A stretch of 33,509 nt of DNA, taken from Candidatus Zipacnadia bacterium. Lineage in GTDB: Bacteria; Armatimonadota; Zipacnadia; Zipacnadales; UBA5352. A model generated the notes under the pieces. That model saw only the letters and a program-made list of their open reading frames with translations. It searched no databases and was not told where the DNA came from. The position numbers and the translations under genes were made by a program. The DNA lies in assembly GCA_029820045.1 (NCBI GenBank), contig JALGVE010000007.1, positions 1 to 33,509 of the forward strand, written 5' to 3'. Of this stretch, positions 6,601 through 14,544 are shown piece after piece; the first letter of the stretch is position 1, and each line of letters opens with the position of its first letter.

Positions 6601-8834
6601 GGATTGAGGCGGATATTGAGCCTGACTGGCGGGTTGACCCGGAGACGCAAATCGAGGCGTACGCGCTGAGGGACGGCGAAGCGGCGGTTATCTCAGTGAT
6701 AGACCACCGGGAGGAGGTCGAGGGCCCGGCGGTCATCTCGGCGGACACGAAGAAGCTGGGCCTTGATGCTGGGAAGCCGGTCTACGCGTGGACCTTCGGA
6801 GTGCGGGACATCCGCGAGGCATGGTTCGCGCTGCCGGAGGCGATGCGGCGGGAGGTTTACGGCGAGACCGGCTGGGGGCTGGACCTCGTCGGGCGAGCGC
6901 TGGGGGTGGAGGTGATCGAGCAGCCGGGGGAGCGCATCGAGCTGGCGGTTCCGACCGAGCCGCAGCTTCTGCGGATGGTGATACTGAGCAACTCGCCGGC
7001 GGGCGTATTCTCGGTCAGGGGGCTCAGGACGAACCTCTGGAAGCCGAGCAACCTCGGCGCGGCAGTCCATGCGGAACTGAGCGCGGACGGCGGGCAGATG
7101 GTCGTCGAGGCGAGCGCCCCCGCCGGAGGCGCGGAGATCATCGTGTGCCCGCCGCCGGGGAAGGTCATCAACCCGCGGCAGGGCGTGCTGAAGCCGGTGG
7201 TGGTTGGGGAGCGAAGGCTCATTGTTCTGCCCGTGTCGGCGGGCGAGCACAAGCTGGAGTTGGCGGTCACAGATGCGCGGCCGATGGGCGGCGAAGTGCA
7301 GCTCCGCTGCCCTGAGGAGGTGGCCGCGGGAGAGACACTCGAGATAGCGACCGAGCCGCCAACCGGTAACGCCCTCGTGAGTGTCTGCCGTGGCGATGTG
7401 CTGGTGTTCGGTGGCGAGGTTCCGGCGACGGAGGGCGTCCTTCGAGTCGGGGTACCGAAGCAGGTTCATGGGGGGGAGTTTGAGGTGAGGGTAACGGCGG
7501 CTGACAGGCAAGGAAAGATGGTGACCGGCGAGGCGCAGGTGAAGATCAGCAGCGACTTCGCGCCGGAGCTGGCGCCGGTAGACCTACCGAAGGCCGGGCC
7601 GAAGATCGAGATAGCCGAGGTCAACAAGACGATCAAGGGCCTGCAGGTGCTTGGCAAAGGCACGGACACGCACGACGGCTACGACGGCGGGCTGTTCGCG
7701 CAAGCGGACGCGGAGAAGCTGACCATCGGCGGCGGGAACGTGGATGCGCCGCGCAGCCGCTACGGCTACGGCTTCGGCGGGTTGGAGCTTGAGGGGGCGC
7801 GGGTGCTGACGCTCAAGGTCACTAACACCTTCTACGACGCCTGGACCTACTATCGCAGCCGCGTGTCATATCACCCTCAGTACACCAGCACCTTCTGCGG
7901 GATGATGGTGGACTATCACACGGACGAGGGCTACGTGCGGCGGGTGGCGCTGGGGCTGGGCCTCATCAATCCGAAGCGCAAGACGCCACGACCGAGTTGG
8001 GGCACCAAGGCTGCGCCGGATGAGTTCGTGTCTCTTACGGACGCAATCCACGAGGGCAAAGATGCGGAGATGACGATAGACCTGGCAAAGTGGGCGCCGC
8101 CAGGCTGGGACGGGCGGTGCTGGCTGGCGGCGGGCGCGGACAATGTGCTGCCCTCGCGGCGTATCTATGTTCAGGTACTGGCGAACGCCGACTCGCCTGA
8201 GGGTAAGGAGATCACCGAGGGCCAGGCGATGGGCGACCTGTACAAGATCAAGACCTACCGGGTCGGGCGCGCGGCCACGCCCCCGGTGATTGACGGCAAC
8301 CTCGACGACGAGGCCTGGCAGCAGCACGAGCCAGCAACGAACTTCGGGCTGCTCGGCAGGCTGGGTAGCTCGACGCAGGCCACCCGCGCGTGGATCACAT
8401 ACGATGATGAGAAGCTCTACGTGGCGTTCGATTGCCCGGAGAGTGAGAAGCAGCAGCTCAACACCGCCGCCAAGAAGATCTGGAACCAGGACGCGGTTGA
8501 CTTCGCGCTGGATGTGGACGGCGACCGCGAGGACTTTCAGCAGATCATCGTGAACTGTAAGGGCGAGTCCGAGCAGTTCTCACAGGGGACCGGCGGGAAG
8601 AAGACAACGTGGCAGCTTGAGGTGGCGGTCGCGGAGCACGAAGGCGGATGGGGCGTCGAGGTCGCGATACCGTGGTCGGAGATGGGCGTCAAGCCGAGCA
8701 AGGGAATGAAGTGGACCGGGAACTTCGTGCGCTACCGTCCCTACCCGCCTACCGATGAGATGCAGACCTGGGCGGCGATGCCCGGGCCGGCGATCAACGA
8801 GGCGGCGAGGTTCGGCGAGTTGGTGTTTGAGTAA
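3615..8834 (+). CDS. Giant secreted multi-domain glycoside-hydrolase-like protein with C-terminal CBM9-like domain
   Basis: This 1739-aa exported protein starts at TTG 3615; the first 23 residues form a signal peptide ending near VFAA. Modules in order: a LamG/DUF1080-like beta-sandwich (about 30-205), a discoidin (F5/8 C)-like domain (about 215-350), a large beta-rich region (about 385-690), a TIM-barrel segment (about 700-1000) with the strand end FFYLDGG at 850-856 whose D854 could be catalytic, several beta-sandwich modules, and a CBM9-like carbohydrate-binding domain (about 1545-1739, opening with a PPVIDGNLDDEAW motif). Overall it resembles alpha-galactosidase-like extracellular glycosidases, but I cannot name a GH family. 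Residues 414-449 are two 18-aa repeats derived from an inserted DNA repeat. It is followed after 72 nt by a lipoprotein gene, likely the same operon. Confidence 0.8.
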   Translation: MRLTASCMIASSLVLSSVVQVFAAPFGPKWTEQWTEVSVIGEPAVTRHDDGALEIDATPKEHVWYFGGEEMHDFAVSAKVKFLSAEGKYSGFSIFLRWNGQVWNERDGFWVYLRPKYRSLFVQKVADGKLDDEFAKRVQAKRPQATPVGEWMTLRCEARGRKIEVYLNDELHLSVTDEGLFPILSGRMAFGVGDAHVIVADVTQTNLEQSERITGVTYEYLNKPNRGDEKATILTDGKVNPREEQAFWRMLGARPEILFDLGKEYFITRMALKAVSSPAVNIASAEIQGSADKETWETLAVLQNKDGRRAEAEHQISGPVRRVARYVKLILNRPAADQDVELGEVEFYGREPSEEDRLAAVAAAYEVGPEMPETTEAERHDDHFFYLTGDGMRVAIDREHGLVGGVWRREQGAELKPGPSIRQGRRTGQGGEVKPGPSQRQGRGTGPRPTEAGGARKTEEKCIERLADKYFLATRAEDVEASEYDDKVEKVLEDRAGGPLRLRCSNPKLPDVIIEKTYSLSPDGRRLIKRVAFTSTSRAPDRFLTPAAGGVLPEDFRRGGVYMGCDRGLGARLFADEVTVPRQIGALGARNAKVVIFERYDLGWGLAQYRYKINDHYCRPVTSRWHEKENHPPIYLPNGWEFGLATLHLAPGQQQSTETQLALFNGRQYDFYGMYRNLPEVAEAFGAVERPAWVGDLKTACNVALNPLTEDLTGPLLPVQRTLQMTETGDLWNLTHIHGVWGEWFTEGVVTNGYGAKIDTQWLKDYIAAVHRMSPRIKLGVYTWAWAVHPRSKVYREHPEWFITTDRNGQVFSAYSNMVLNHARRFSVAESMDELIDEFAHVMRDFGGDFFYLDGGGGGQNLIDWEHLGCDQDYDYEELYRRIREVTRACGEDKAVWFNARTGPYWDIGYYEGIDRMLHAATWRDSADGLTAVKIRQAYDPGQVVVPLYWRTGTMPFFSNYCIGLGITPSRPLGADDQRKKLPFIEAAYETRKMRWIEADIEPDWRVDPETQIEAYALRDGEAAVISVIDHREEVEGPAVISADTKKLGLDAGKPVYAWTFGVRDIREAWFALPEAMRREVYGETGWGLDLVGRALGVEVIEQPGERIELAVPTEPQLLRMVILSNSPAGVFSVRGLRTNLWKPSNLGAAVHAELSADGGQMVVEASAPAGGAEIIVCPPPGKVINPRQGVLKPVVVGERRLIVLPVSAGEHKLELAVTDARPMGGEVQLRCPEEVAAGETLEIATEPPTGNALVSVCRGDVLVFGGEVPATEGVLRVGVPKQVHGGEFEVRVTAADRQGKMVTGEAQVKISSDFAPELAPVDLPKAGPKIEIAEVNKTIKGLQVLGKGTDTHDGYDGGLFAQADAEKLTIGGGNVDAPRSRYGYGFGGLELEGARVLTLKVTNTFYDAWTYYRSRVSYHPQYTSTFCGMMVDYHTDEGYVRRVALGLGLINPKRKTPRPSWGTKAAPDEFVSLTDAIHEGKDAEMTIDLAKWAPPGWDGRCWLAAGADNVLPSRRIYVQVLANADSPEGKEITEGQAMGDLYKIKTYRVGRAATPPVIDGNLDDEAWQQHEPATNFGLLGRLGSSTQATRAWITYDDEKLYVAFDCPESEKQQLNTAAKKIWNQDAVDFALDVDGDREDFQQIIVNCKGESEQFSQGTGGKKTTWQLEVAVAEHEGGWGVEVAIPWSEMGVKPSKGMKWTGNFVRYRPYPPTDEMQTWAAMPGPAINEAARFGELVFE
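4854..4961 (+). repeat. REP-like repeat inserted in frame within the giant secreted protein gene
   Basis: Two 54-nt direct copies (4854-4907 and 4908-4961) encode the 18-residue units beginning ELKPGPS and EVKPGPS. Twenty nucleotides of copy 1 (4860-4879) are identical to intergenic 1113-1132, and 4948-4961 is identical to intergenic 1054-1067. The unit length is a multiple of three and has no stop in this frame, so the reading frame survives. The encoded G/P/R/Q-rich segment is unlike the surrounding protein and is likely a disordered loop. Confidence 0.8.
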
Positions 8835-8906
8835 GAGCAAAGCGGGACGGCGACGGATAGGACCCACTGCTGGAGAGGTAGAGGGCGCAAGAGGAGATGA
8901 GGGGGA

Positions 8907-10313
8907 ATGAGAATCGGAGCGGCGGCCCGGCTCGCAGCCTGCGGGCTTGCTGCGCTGTTGGCGGGTTGTGGGGGTGAGGTGGGCGGGCTCAGCCCGAGAC
9001 CGTCCACACACAACCCGCGTTCACAGAGCACGGCGACAAGGCCGAACGGTGCGGCGGGCACTACCGCGCAGCCTGGCGCTGTGCGTGCGATAGAGCGCGA
9101 CTACCACGGCTGGGCGGCCCTGGAGCTGTCCAACGGGGTCGTGACCGTGCTTGCGGTCCCGGAGATCGGCGGGCGGGTGATGGAGTACAGCCTCGGCGCG
9201 GAGAACCTGCTGTGGGTCAACGAGCGGGAGCTCGGGCAGCTCTATGCGGCGCCCCGGAATAAGCAGGAACGGGTCTGGCACAACTTCGGCGGGTACAAGG
9301 TCTGGCCCGCGCCGCAAAGCGACTGGGGCGGACCGCCTGACCCGCTGGGCTCTGAGCTGGATGGCGGGCGCTGGACGGGAAGCATTACCAGCGCCCGCGG
9401 AGAGAGCGCGGCGGTCAGGCTGCTCAGTCCGCAGGACCGGCAGGTCACGGGCCTTCAGATCGCGCGCGAGATTACCATGCCCTCCAACACCACGGAAGTG
9501 CGCATTCAGGAGACCTTCACCAACATCAGCCAGCGGAAGATAACGTGGAGCATCTGGGACGTGACGCAGCTTCCCGGGCTGGTGGACGCCGGCGGGCAGC
9601 CGACCGGCAAGGCGCAAGTGTTCGTGCCGCTCAGCCCGAACAGCCGGACCGAGACAGGATACTGGACCTTGCCCAACCAGGCGGAAACCGACCAGTACCG
9701 CACCGTTGACTCCGGGCGACTGCTGCAGGTCACCTACCGCAAGCAGACAGGGAAGGTCTTCGCGGATAGCAAGGCCGGGTGGGTGGCCTACGTGGACGAT
9801 GAACGCGGCCTGACCTACGTCAAGCGGTTTGAGGTGAATGAGACGGCTCAGTACCCCGACGATGGCGCCACCGTGGAGGTGTACACGAGCGGCAAGCTGC
9901 CCTACCTGGAGATGGAGGTGCTCAGCGCACCTAAGGAGCTGGCGCCGGGGGAGTCGCTTAGCTTCGGCGAGAGTTGGTGCGTCACGCGGCTGAACGCGCC
10001 GGTCGTGGACGTGACTGAGGTGGCAGCCATCCGCAAGCGCCCGAGCGTCGAGGCGACCGAGCAGGGGCTGCAACTGAGCGGGGAGTTCGGAGTCTTCGCC
10101 GCCGGGCAGGTGAAGCTCATACTAACGGACGAGAACGGGGAGGCAGTGGGTGCGCCGGTCACGTGGGCGGCGTCGCCGGGCGATCCTGTGACGCTGGATC
10201 AGGTGATCGAAGACGTCGAGGACGCACGCACCCTCGCCATCAAGCTGGTGAGCGAGGCCGGAGAGACGCTGGGGACGATAGCAGCAGTGGAACTGCCCGG
10301 GCCGGAGCGCTAG
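8907..10313 (+). CDS. DUF4380-like lipoprotein (aldose-epimerase-like fold)
   Basis: This is a 468-aa lipoprotein. Its signal peptide ends in the lipobox L-L-A-G-C21, followed by a low-complexity linker to about residue 60. The mature domain opens with a pattern typical of DUF4380/galactose-mutarotase-like beta-sandwiches: HGWAALELSNG, then VPEIGGRVMEYSLG, LLWVNE and VWHNFGGYKVWPAP. Such proteins are thought to bind or act on sugars, but no function is established. The ATG at 8907 follows a purine-rich site (gaggagatgaggggg). It lies 72 nt after the giant glycosidase-like gene on the same strand, so a shared operon and a role in the same polysaccharide pathway are reasonable inferences. Confidence 0.8.
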   Translation: MRIGAAARLAACGLAALLAGCGGEVGGLSPRPSTHNPRSQSTATRPNGAAGTTAQPGAVRAIERDYHGWAALELSNGVVTVLAVPEIGGRVMEYSLGAENLLWVNERELGQLYAAPRNKQERVWHNFGGYKVWPAPQSDWGGPPDPLGSELDGGRWTGSITSARGESAAVRLLSPQDRQVTGLQIAREITMPSNTTEVRIQETFTNISQRKITWSIWDVTQLPGLVDAGGQPTGKAQVFVPLSPNSRTETGYWTLPNQAETDQYRTVDSGRLLQVTYRKQTGKVFADSKAGWVAYVDDERGLTYVKRFEVNETAQYPDDGATVEVYTSGKLPYLEMEVLSAPKELAPGESLSFGESWCVTRLNAPVVDVTEVAAIRKRPSVEATEQGLQLSGEFGVFAAGQVKLILTDENGEAVGAPVTWAASPGDPVTLDQVIEDVEDARTLAIKLVSEAGETLGTIAAVELPGPER

Positions 10314-10332
10314 CGTCTGCGAGCAACGGGCA

Positions 10333-10490
10333 GCGTGGCCTGGGGCAAAGCCCCAGGCCACGCCGGCGGCGGAGAGCGGGCAAAGCCCGCTGAGGGACGA
10401 GGATTGAGGTCACGCCTCGTGACCTCAATCCTCATCCCTCCCGCCCGCACAGCGGGCGGCTCCGCCGCCGGCTACGGGCGCGAAGCGCCC
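10333..10490. repeat. Cluster of at least four GC-rich hairpins
   Basis: This non-coding stretch follows the lipoprotein gene. Perfect stems are: 10333-10346 with 10350-10363 (14 bp, loop aaa); 10375-10381 with 10385-10391 (7 bp, loop aaa); 10399-10413 with 10419-10433 (15 bp, 5-nt loop, extendable past one mismatch to 10394-10438); and 10476-10481 with 10485-10490 (6 bp, loop gaa). None has a trailing T-run. The cluster could end the upstream transcript or be REP-type elements; the rest of 10314-10617 shows no gene. Confidence 0.75.
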
Positions 10491-10617
10491 GCACGCTGCC
10501 CGGGGGTTGGTGCTTGATCCCCCGGCGACAACGATGCAGGCCGGACGGTGGTCCCACCTTCGGTGAGGCTACGGCGGACCAGCCGACCTCTCCGCAGCGC
10601 GACGACAGGAGTTGTGA

Positions 10618-11391
10618 ATGATGAGCGTGCAGGAGTTCAGGCAGTTCGAGGTCGAAGGCCAGAGGATTGCGGCGACGCTGCACATCCCCGAGGCGACGCC
10701 TGCCCCGGGCGTCTTGATGTGCCACGGCTTCACCGGACATCGCATCGAGGCACATTTTCTCTTCGTGAAGGCGGCGCGCGCTCTCTGTGAGGCCGGACTC
10801 AATGTGCTGCGGTTCGACTTCCGGGGTTCGGGCGAGAGCGATGGGCTGTTCGAGCAGATGACCATCGAGGGCGAGATAACGGATGCGGCCGCGGCGCTGG
10901 ATGCGCTCTGCGCCGAGGCGACGGTAGATGAAAGCCGGACGGGCGTCATCGGCCTGAGCTTGGGCGGGCTGGTGGCGGCGTGCCTGGCCGGGCGCGAGGA
11001 GCGGGTGCGGGCGCTGGTATTGTGGTCGGCGGTCGCTGACCTGAAAGGTGTCTTCAGCCAGCGCGACGCCTTCGCGGAGGCGGACAAGGTCATTGCGGAA
11101 GGCGGGGTGATTGAGCACGGCCCCCACCGCCTAGGGGCCGGGTTCCTGCGCGACTGTGAGCGCATTGACCCGTTGGCCGAGGTTGCGTCATATCATGGCC
11201 CGGCGCTGGTGGTGCAGGGAAGCGGGGATGAGTCCGTGCCCCCGGAGCACGCAGAGAGGTACATGCAGGCGCTGCCGACGCAGGACAAGACGAAGCACAT
11301 CATCAAGGGCGCAGATCATACCTTCGCGAGTGTTGCGTGGGAAGGAGAGGCCATCGGGGTGACGCGGGAGTGGTTGAGGAGCAGGCTTTGA
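10618..11391 (+). CDS. Alpha/beta hydrolase (serine hydrolase / S33-type esterase family)
   Basis: This is a 257-aa cytoplasmic alpha/beta hydrolase. The catalytic triad is visible: nucleophile S114 in G-L-S-L-G, D204 in GSGDESVP and H234 in GADHTF. The oxyanion-hole motif HGFTGH is at 36-41 and FDFRGSGES at 66-74. These features match esterase/acyl-transferring hydrolases related to the serine aminopeptidase S33 (Hydrolase_4) group; the substrate is unknown. The ATG at 10618 follows aggag (10607-10611); ATG 10621 is an equally possible start. It is the last plus-strand gene before a repeat region and is convergent with the 14276-11967 gene. Confidence 0.9.
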   Translation: MMSVQEFRQFEVEGQRIAATLHIPEATPAPGVLMCHGFTGHRIEAHFLFVKAARALCEAGLNVLRFDFRGSGESDGLFEQMTIEGEITDAAAALDALCAEATVDESRTGVIGLSLGGLVAACLAGREERVRALVLWSAVADLKGVFSQRDAFAEADKVIAEGGVIEHGPHRLGAGFLRDCERIDPLAEVASYHGPALVVQGSGDESVPPEHAERYMQALPTQDKTKHIIKGADHTFASVAWEGEAIGVTREWLRSRL

Positions 11392-11531
11392 GCAGCAGCG
11401 ACGCGGGGAGCAATGCGTGATTCGGAGAAGGATGGAGCGTCGTTCGTGCCGGCATCCCGCCCATCGGGCGGCACGCGAGGCCGGCCCTCGCACAAGCACT
11501 GCGCCTTAGTCTGGCTCAGGCTGGCGGCGGA

Positions 11532-11583
11532 GTCGGGTTAGGAAGCCCGACCTACGCTGGTGGTCCCGCCTATCGGGCGGGAC
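11532..11583. repeat. Two adjacent hairpins, including a copy of the GTCGGG...CCCGAC family
   Basis: Hairpin one (11532-11539 with 11544-11551, including one G-T pair) is a variant of the gtcgggctaggaagcccgac element found three times at 27085-27300 and once at 33340. Hairpin two (11563-11570 with 11576-11583) is a perfect 8-bp stem, gtcccgcc/ggcgggac. They lie in the 575-bp non-coding gap between convergent genes; nothing else recognisable occurs between 11392 and 11622. Confidence 0.75.
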
Positions 11584-11622
11584 GGGCCGGCCTCACCCCA
11601 CCCTGCGGGCGGGGTTCGGGCG

Positions 11623-11885
11623 GCCCCTCCGCCACGGCGGCATCTGTTCGCAACCAAGAGGGCGGTGGGCGGTAGCCCCTCCGCCACGGCGGCATCTGTT
11701 CGCAACCAAGAGGGCGGTGGGCGGTAGCCCCTCCGTCACGGCGGCATCTGTTCGCAACCAAGAGGGCGGTGGGCGGTAGCCCCTCCGTCACGGCGGCATC
11801 TGTTCGCAACCAAGAGGGCGGTGGGTGGTAGCCCCTCCGTCACGGCGGCATCTGTTCGCAACCAAGAGGGCGGTGGGCGGTAGCC
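11623..11885. repeat. Five-copy 52-bp tandem repeat (minisatellite)
   Basis: Units start at 11623, 11675, 11727, 11779 and 11831, each exactly 52 bp, with 3 nt of a sixth unit. Differences are few: ccgcca in units 1-2 versus ccgtca in units 3-5, and gggtgg instead of gggcgg at the end of unit 4. The period is not a multiple of three, so a translated ORF across it rotates frame and is spurious. There are no spacers between units, which excludes a CRISPR array. Confidence 0.95.
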
Positions 11886-11966
11886 GCGCCTCTGACGCCG
11901 CTCGGATTTCTGGAAAGCAAGGGGAGTGTCTGCTCGCGCAACAGCCTGGCAGATCGCGGCCCCACG

Positions 11967-14276
11967 TTAGCGAACCCGCGGATAGCTGAAGGGCTTGCCG
12001 ATCTCGGCCATCTGCTTGATGCCCAGATACCCCAGGATCGAGATCTCTAACATCCCGTTGGTGCCGGTGCGCAGGCCCGCGCCGCTCTTTCGCGTCAGGA
12101 AGTCGCTCCAGCCGCGTTCGACTGACCAGCGCGCATCAAGCGTATCAAGCCAGTCCTGGAAGGTCGGGTCGGGGCCGATGGTGGCCTGATACTCGGTGAA
12201 CAGCCAGTAGACGTAAGGGCCGACCCAGAACTCCAGCGGGTACTCATACTTGCGGCCCTTGATGTAGCAGTCATCGGTCACGTAGTGATAGGCCTTGGCG
12301 GTCGCCTGAGCCGCAAGGTCGGCCTGCTCGCTGCGGCCCGCCTGCCGGTCTGCAAGGTAGCATCCGAAGAGCCCCTCGCCGATGTAGATGTTCCCCAGGT
12401 AGGTGTGACAGCCGCCCTCGACCTCGTCGCCGCACTGCCAGTCGAACCAGCCGTTGGGCTTCATCTTCCACAGCGTCCACCTGACCGTGTTATCCATCGC
12501 GTCCCACCACTGCTGAGGCACCTGCTCGCCGAGAAGCTGCATCGCGTAGGCATAGTACGACAGACCCGACAGCGCCCTGCCCAGGTAGACGTCGCACTGA
12601 TGGCCCTCCTGGTAGTAGGTGACCTGCTCGACTGTGCCATCGGGCTTCTCGTTCAGGCGCAGGTGGCGGATGACGCCGGGGATGCCGTTGGAGTCCTGAA
12701 GGGAGTGTGCGACGAGATAGTCGGCGGCCTTGCGCGCGGTGGCGCTGAGCTTACGCGCGTACTCGCGGTTCTCGGGTATCTGTGAGTAGTAGATGATGCC
12801 GCGAGCGATGGGCCGCAGCCACTCGCCGATCTGATTCGAGTCGTAGTGGCCGAAGGCGCTCGTGCCGCCGCCTTTGCCGATGCCATCCTCGGTGACCAGC
12901 TCGTTCGCCCAGGTGATGGTGGCGCCGTTGGGCGCCTGCATCTCCTCGATCATGTGTCGGAAGCTGTCCTCGATGAGGCCCTCGGCGAACTTGCAGCGCG
13001 TCATGTCCCCGCTCTTTCTGAAGGCTTCGGCAGCGAAGAGCAAACCCGTGTCGCCGGCCTCATTTCCCTCGGTGTGCTTGCCGGTGGTGTGACCAAAGAG
13101 GCGCAGAAAGTCGGCGTAGGTTTCTTCCGAGAGGGGATCGTAGCTGTGCGGCAGGTGGATGTCGGTGCGGCACATAATGTCGCCGTGCAGCAGGTCGCGC
13201 ACCCACAGGGCCATGCCGGTGCGGATGGAAAGGACCGCGAAGGTCATACTCTCGTCGGGCGCGCGGATGTACAGGTCATCCGAACCCACGCGGCCGCCGA
13301 GCACGGAGCCGTCGGGGCCGAGCAGATCGGCGATGACCGAGTAGTACCCGGGCTTGAGGTCGGCGGCAGACAGGTCGGCCTGTGCGGTCACGCGGGTTGT
13401 CTCACCCGAGGGTAACTCCGCGCCCACAGGCTGGCTCACAGAGCTTTCGCGGCCAGAAAACACCTCGCGGAAGGTGAGGCGGACCTGAGCATCGGCGTTG
13501 AAGCTCGCCCTCGCGCCGGTCTCGAAGACCATGAGCAGGGGGAGCCTGGCCGCGCCCTCATCGAGGATCACGGCCTCATCGCTGGTGTCGCCGCGCTCGC
13601 CGACATAGAGCGCCATCGCCGCCTCGTCGGGGCCGAGCTTGGAGACCTCCCGGGTGAGGTTGCAGAGGCGAAAGCCACCGACCTCGAAGGTCATCTCCTC
13701 CTTATCCGCGTAGTCACTCTCGCACAGGAAGAAGTGAACGAGGGTGACCTTGTCAATGCCAGGCAGGTCACGGATTCGGCGGGTTATCTGCACCCACTTC
13801 TCGGAGGGTGCGGGCTGGATGATCTCGTTGACAACGCCCTTGCCGTTGGTGTGCAGGATGAAGCGGAGCGTGGCCGGATGGTTGAAGCCGCGGTCGCAGC
13901 GGATCCAGTACTGAAGGGCGTCCCAGCCGCTGAAGTCGAGTGGTTGCGGCGGCTTGTGCTGGAAGGAGGGCCAGCCCAGGGGGTACTTTCCGTCGTTGAA
14001 GTGGTCAATCTTGACGTGGAAGCGCAGGTACGGCCCACCCCAGGGGCCGTTGTCCTCGGAGCGGGTGAGAGCGCCCTCTTTGCCGCCGGAGTTCTCCCAC
14101 TCCGCGGCCATGAGATCTTCGAGGGGCTTGACCTGCTCAGGGTTGGGATGCTCGATCCACCGCTGCCAGGGGAGGAGCTCCTGAGCGTTGGCGGCGAGCC
14201 CCGGGAGACAGAGTGTCAAGACGATCAGGATCGCGGTCGGAGGGTTGAACCTCAGGTCAAGGTAACCTAGTGCCAC
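11967..14276 (-). CDS. Secreted alpha/alpha-toroid (six-hairpin) glycosidase- or lyase-like protein
   Basis: This 769-aa exported protein starts at GTG 14276 after an aggggag ribosome site; the signal peptide covers about 33 residues, ending near LAANAQ. Residues about 40-200 look like a carbohydrate-binding jelly roll (FSGWDALQYWIRCDRG), followed by a beta-sandwich to about 340. The C-terminal half is helical, with aromatic and glycine-rich loops (GNEAGDTGLLFAAEAF, GHQCDVYLGRALSGL, WFDWQCGDEVEGG) as in six-hairpin glycosidase superfamilies. Substrate and GH/PL family cannot be assigned. It begins 25 nt after hicA on the same strand, so read-through from the methyltransferase/hicBA block is possible. 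Confidence 0.75.
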   Translation of the reverse strand: MALGYLDLRFNPPTAILIVLTLCLPGLAANAQELLPWQRWIEHPNPEQVKPLEDLMAAEWENSGGKEGALTRSEDNGPWGGPYLRFHVKIDHFNDGKYPLGWPSFQHKPPQPLDFSGWDALQYWIRCDRGFNHPATLRFILHTNGKGVVNEIIQPAPSEKWVQITRRIRDLPGIDKVTLVHFFLCESDYADKEEMTFEVGGFRLCNLTREVSKLGPDEAAMALYVGERGDTSDEAVILDEGAARLPLLMVFETGARASFNADAQVRLTFREVFSGRESSVSQPVGAELPSGETTRVTAQADLSAADLKPGYYSVIADLLGPDGSVLGGRVGSDDLYIRAPDESMTFAVLSIRTGMALWVRDLLHGDIMCRTDIHLPHSYDPLSEETYADFLRLFGHTTGKHTEGNEAGDTGLLFAAEAFRKSGDMTRCKFAEGLIEDSFRHMIEEMQAPNGATITWANELVTEDGIGKGGGTSAFGHYDSNQIGEWLRPIARGIIYYSQIPENREYARKLSATARKAADYLVAHSLQDSNGIPGVIRHLRLNEKPDGTVEQVTYYQEGHQCDVYLGRALSGLSYYAYAMQLLGEQVPQQWWDAMDNTVRWTLWKMKPNGWFDWQCGDEVEGGCHTYLGNIYIGEGLFGCYLADRQAGRSEQADLAAQATAKAYHYVTDDCYIKGRKYEYPLEFWVGPYVYWLFTEYQATIGPDPTFQDWLDTLDARWSVERGWSDFLTRKSGAGLRTGTNGMLEISILGYLGIKQMAEIGKPFSYPRVR

Positions 14277-14301
14277 TTTCGTGTACTCCCCTGGTCACGA
14301 A

Positions 14302-14544
14302 TCAACTCCAGAACTGCCGTGCCTCGTCTTTGCTGATTCCAGCCTGCACGAGGATTGAGGAAAGCGTCTTTGGGGGGATGCTGTTTCTGTTGCGTGGCAC
14401 CTGCACGGTTCGGCGTTCGTTGCCTTGGTAACCTTGATAAGTGTCGTGGCGCCCTCTGCGCACTCTCTCAAAACCGAAATGGCGCAGCAGGCGCACGACA
14501 TCATCGCTGGACTTGTTTCGGAGCGGCCCAGCAGCCTTACTCAC
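14302..14544 (-). CDS. hicA: HicA-family toxin (mRNA interferase)
   Basis: This is an 80-aa protein counted from GTG 14544. It has the HicA double-stranded-RNA-binding-like fold signature: SSDDVVRLLRHFGFERVRRG, then the catalytic-histidine segment GRHDTY, VQVP, and a C-terminal helix SILVQAGISKDEARQFW. HicA toxins cleave mRNA and are neutralised by HicB. The start overlaps the end of hicB by 8 nt (the alternative TTG at 14562 overlaps by 26 nt), which indicates translational coupling. The order is antitoxin first, the reverse of the most common hicAB order. It is cytoplasmic and intact in length. Confidence 0.82.
   Translation of the reverse strand: MSKAAGPLRNKSSDDVVRLLRHFGFERVRRGRHDTYQGYQGNERRTVQVPRNRNSIPPKTLSSILVQAGISKDEARQFWS

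Noticed and set aside
11570-11809. 79-aa minus-strand ORF with repeated RTDAAV/LPP-type peptides
   Set aside because: It is the translation of the 52-bp tandem repeat in rotating frames; the period is not divisible by three and no ribosome site is present.
11623-11885. Possible CRISPR array
   Set aside because: Units are contiguous with no variable spacers and no cas genes are nearby.
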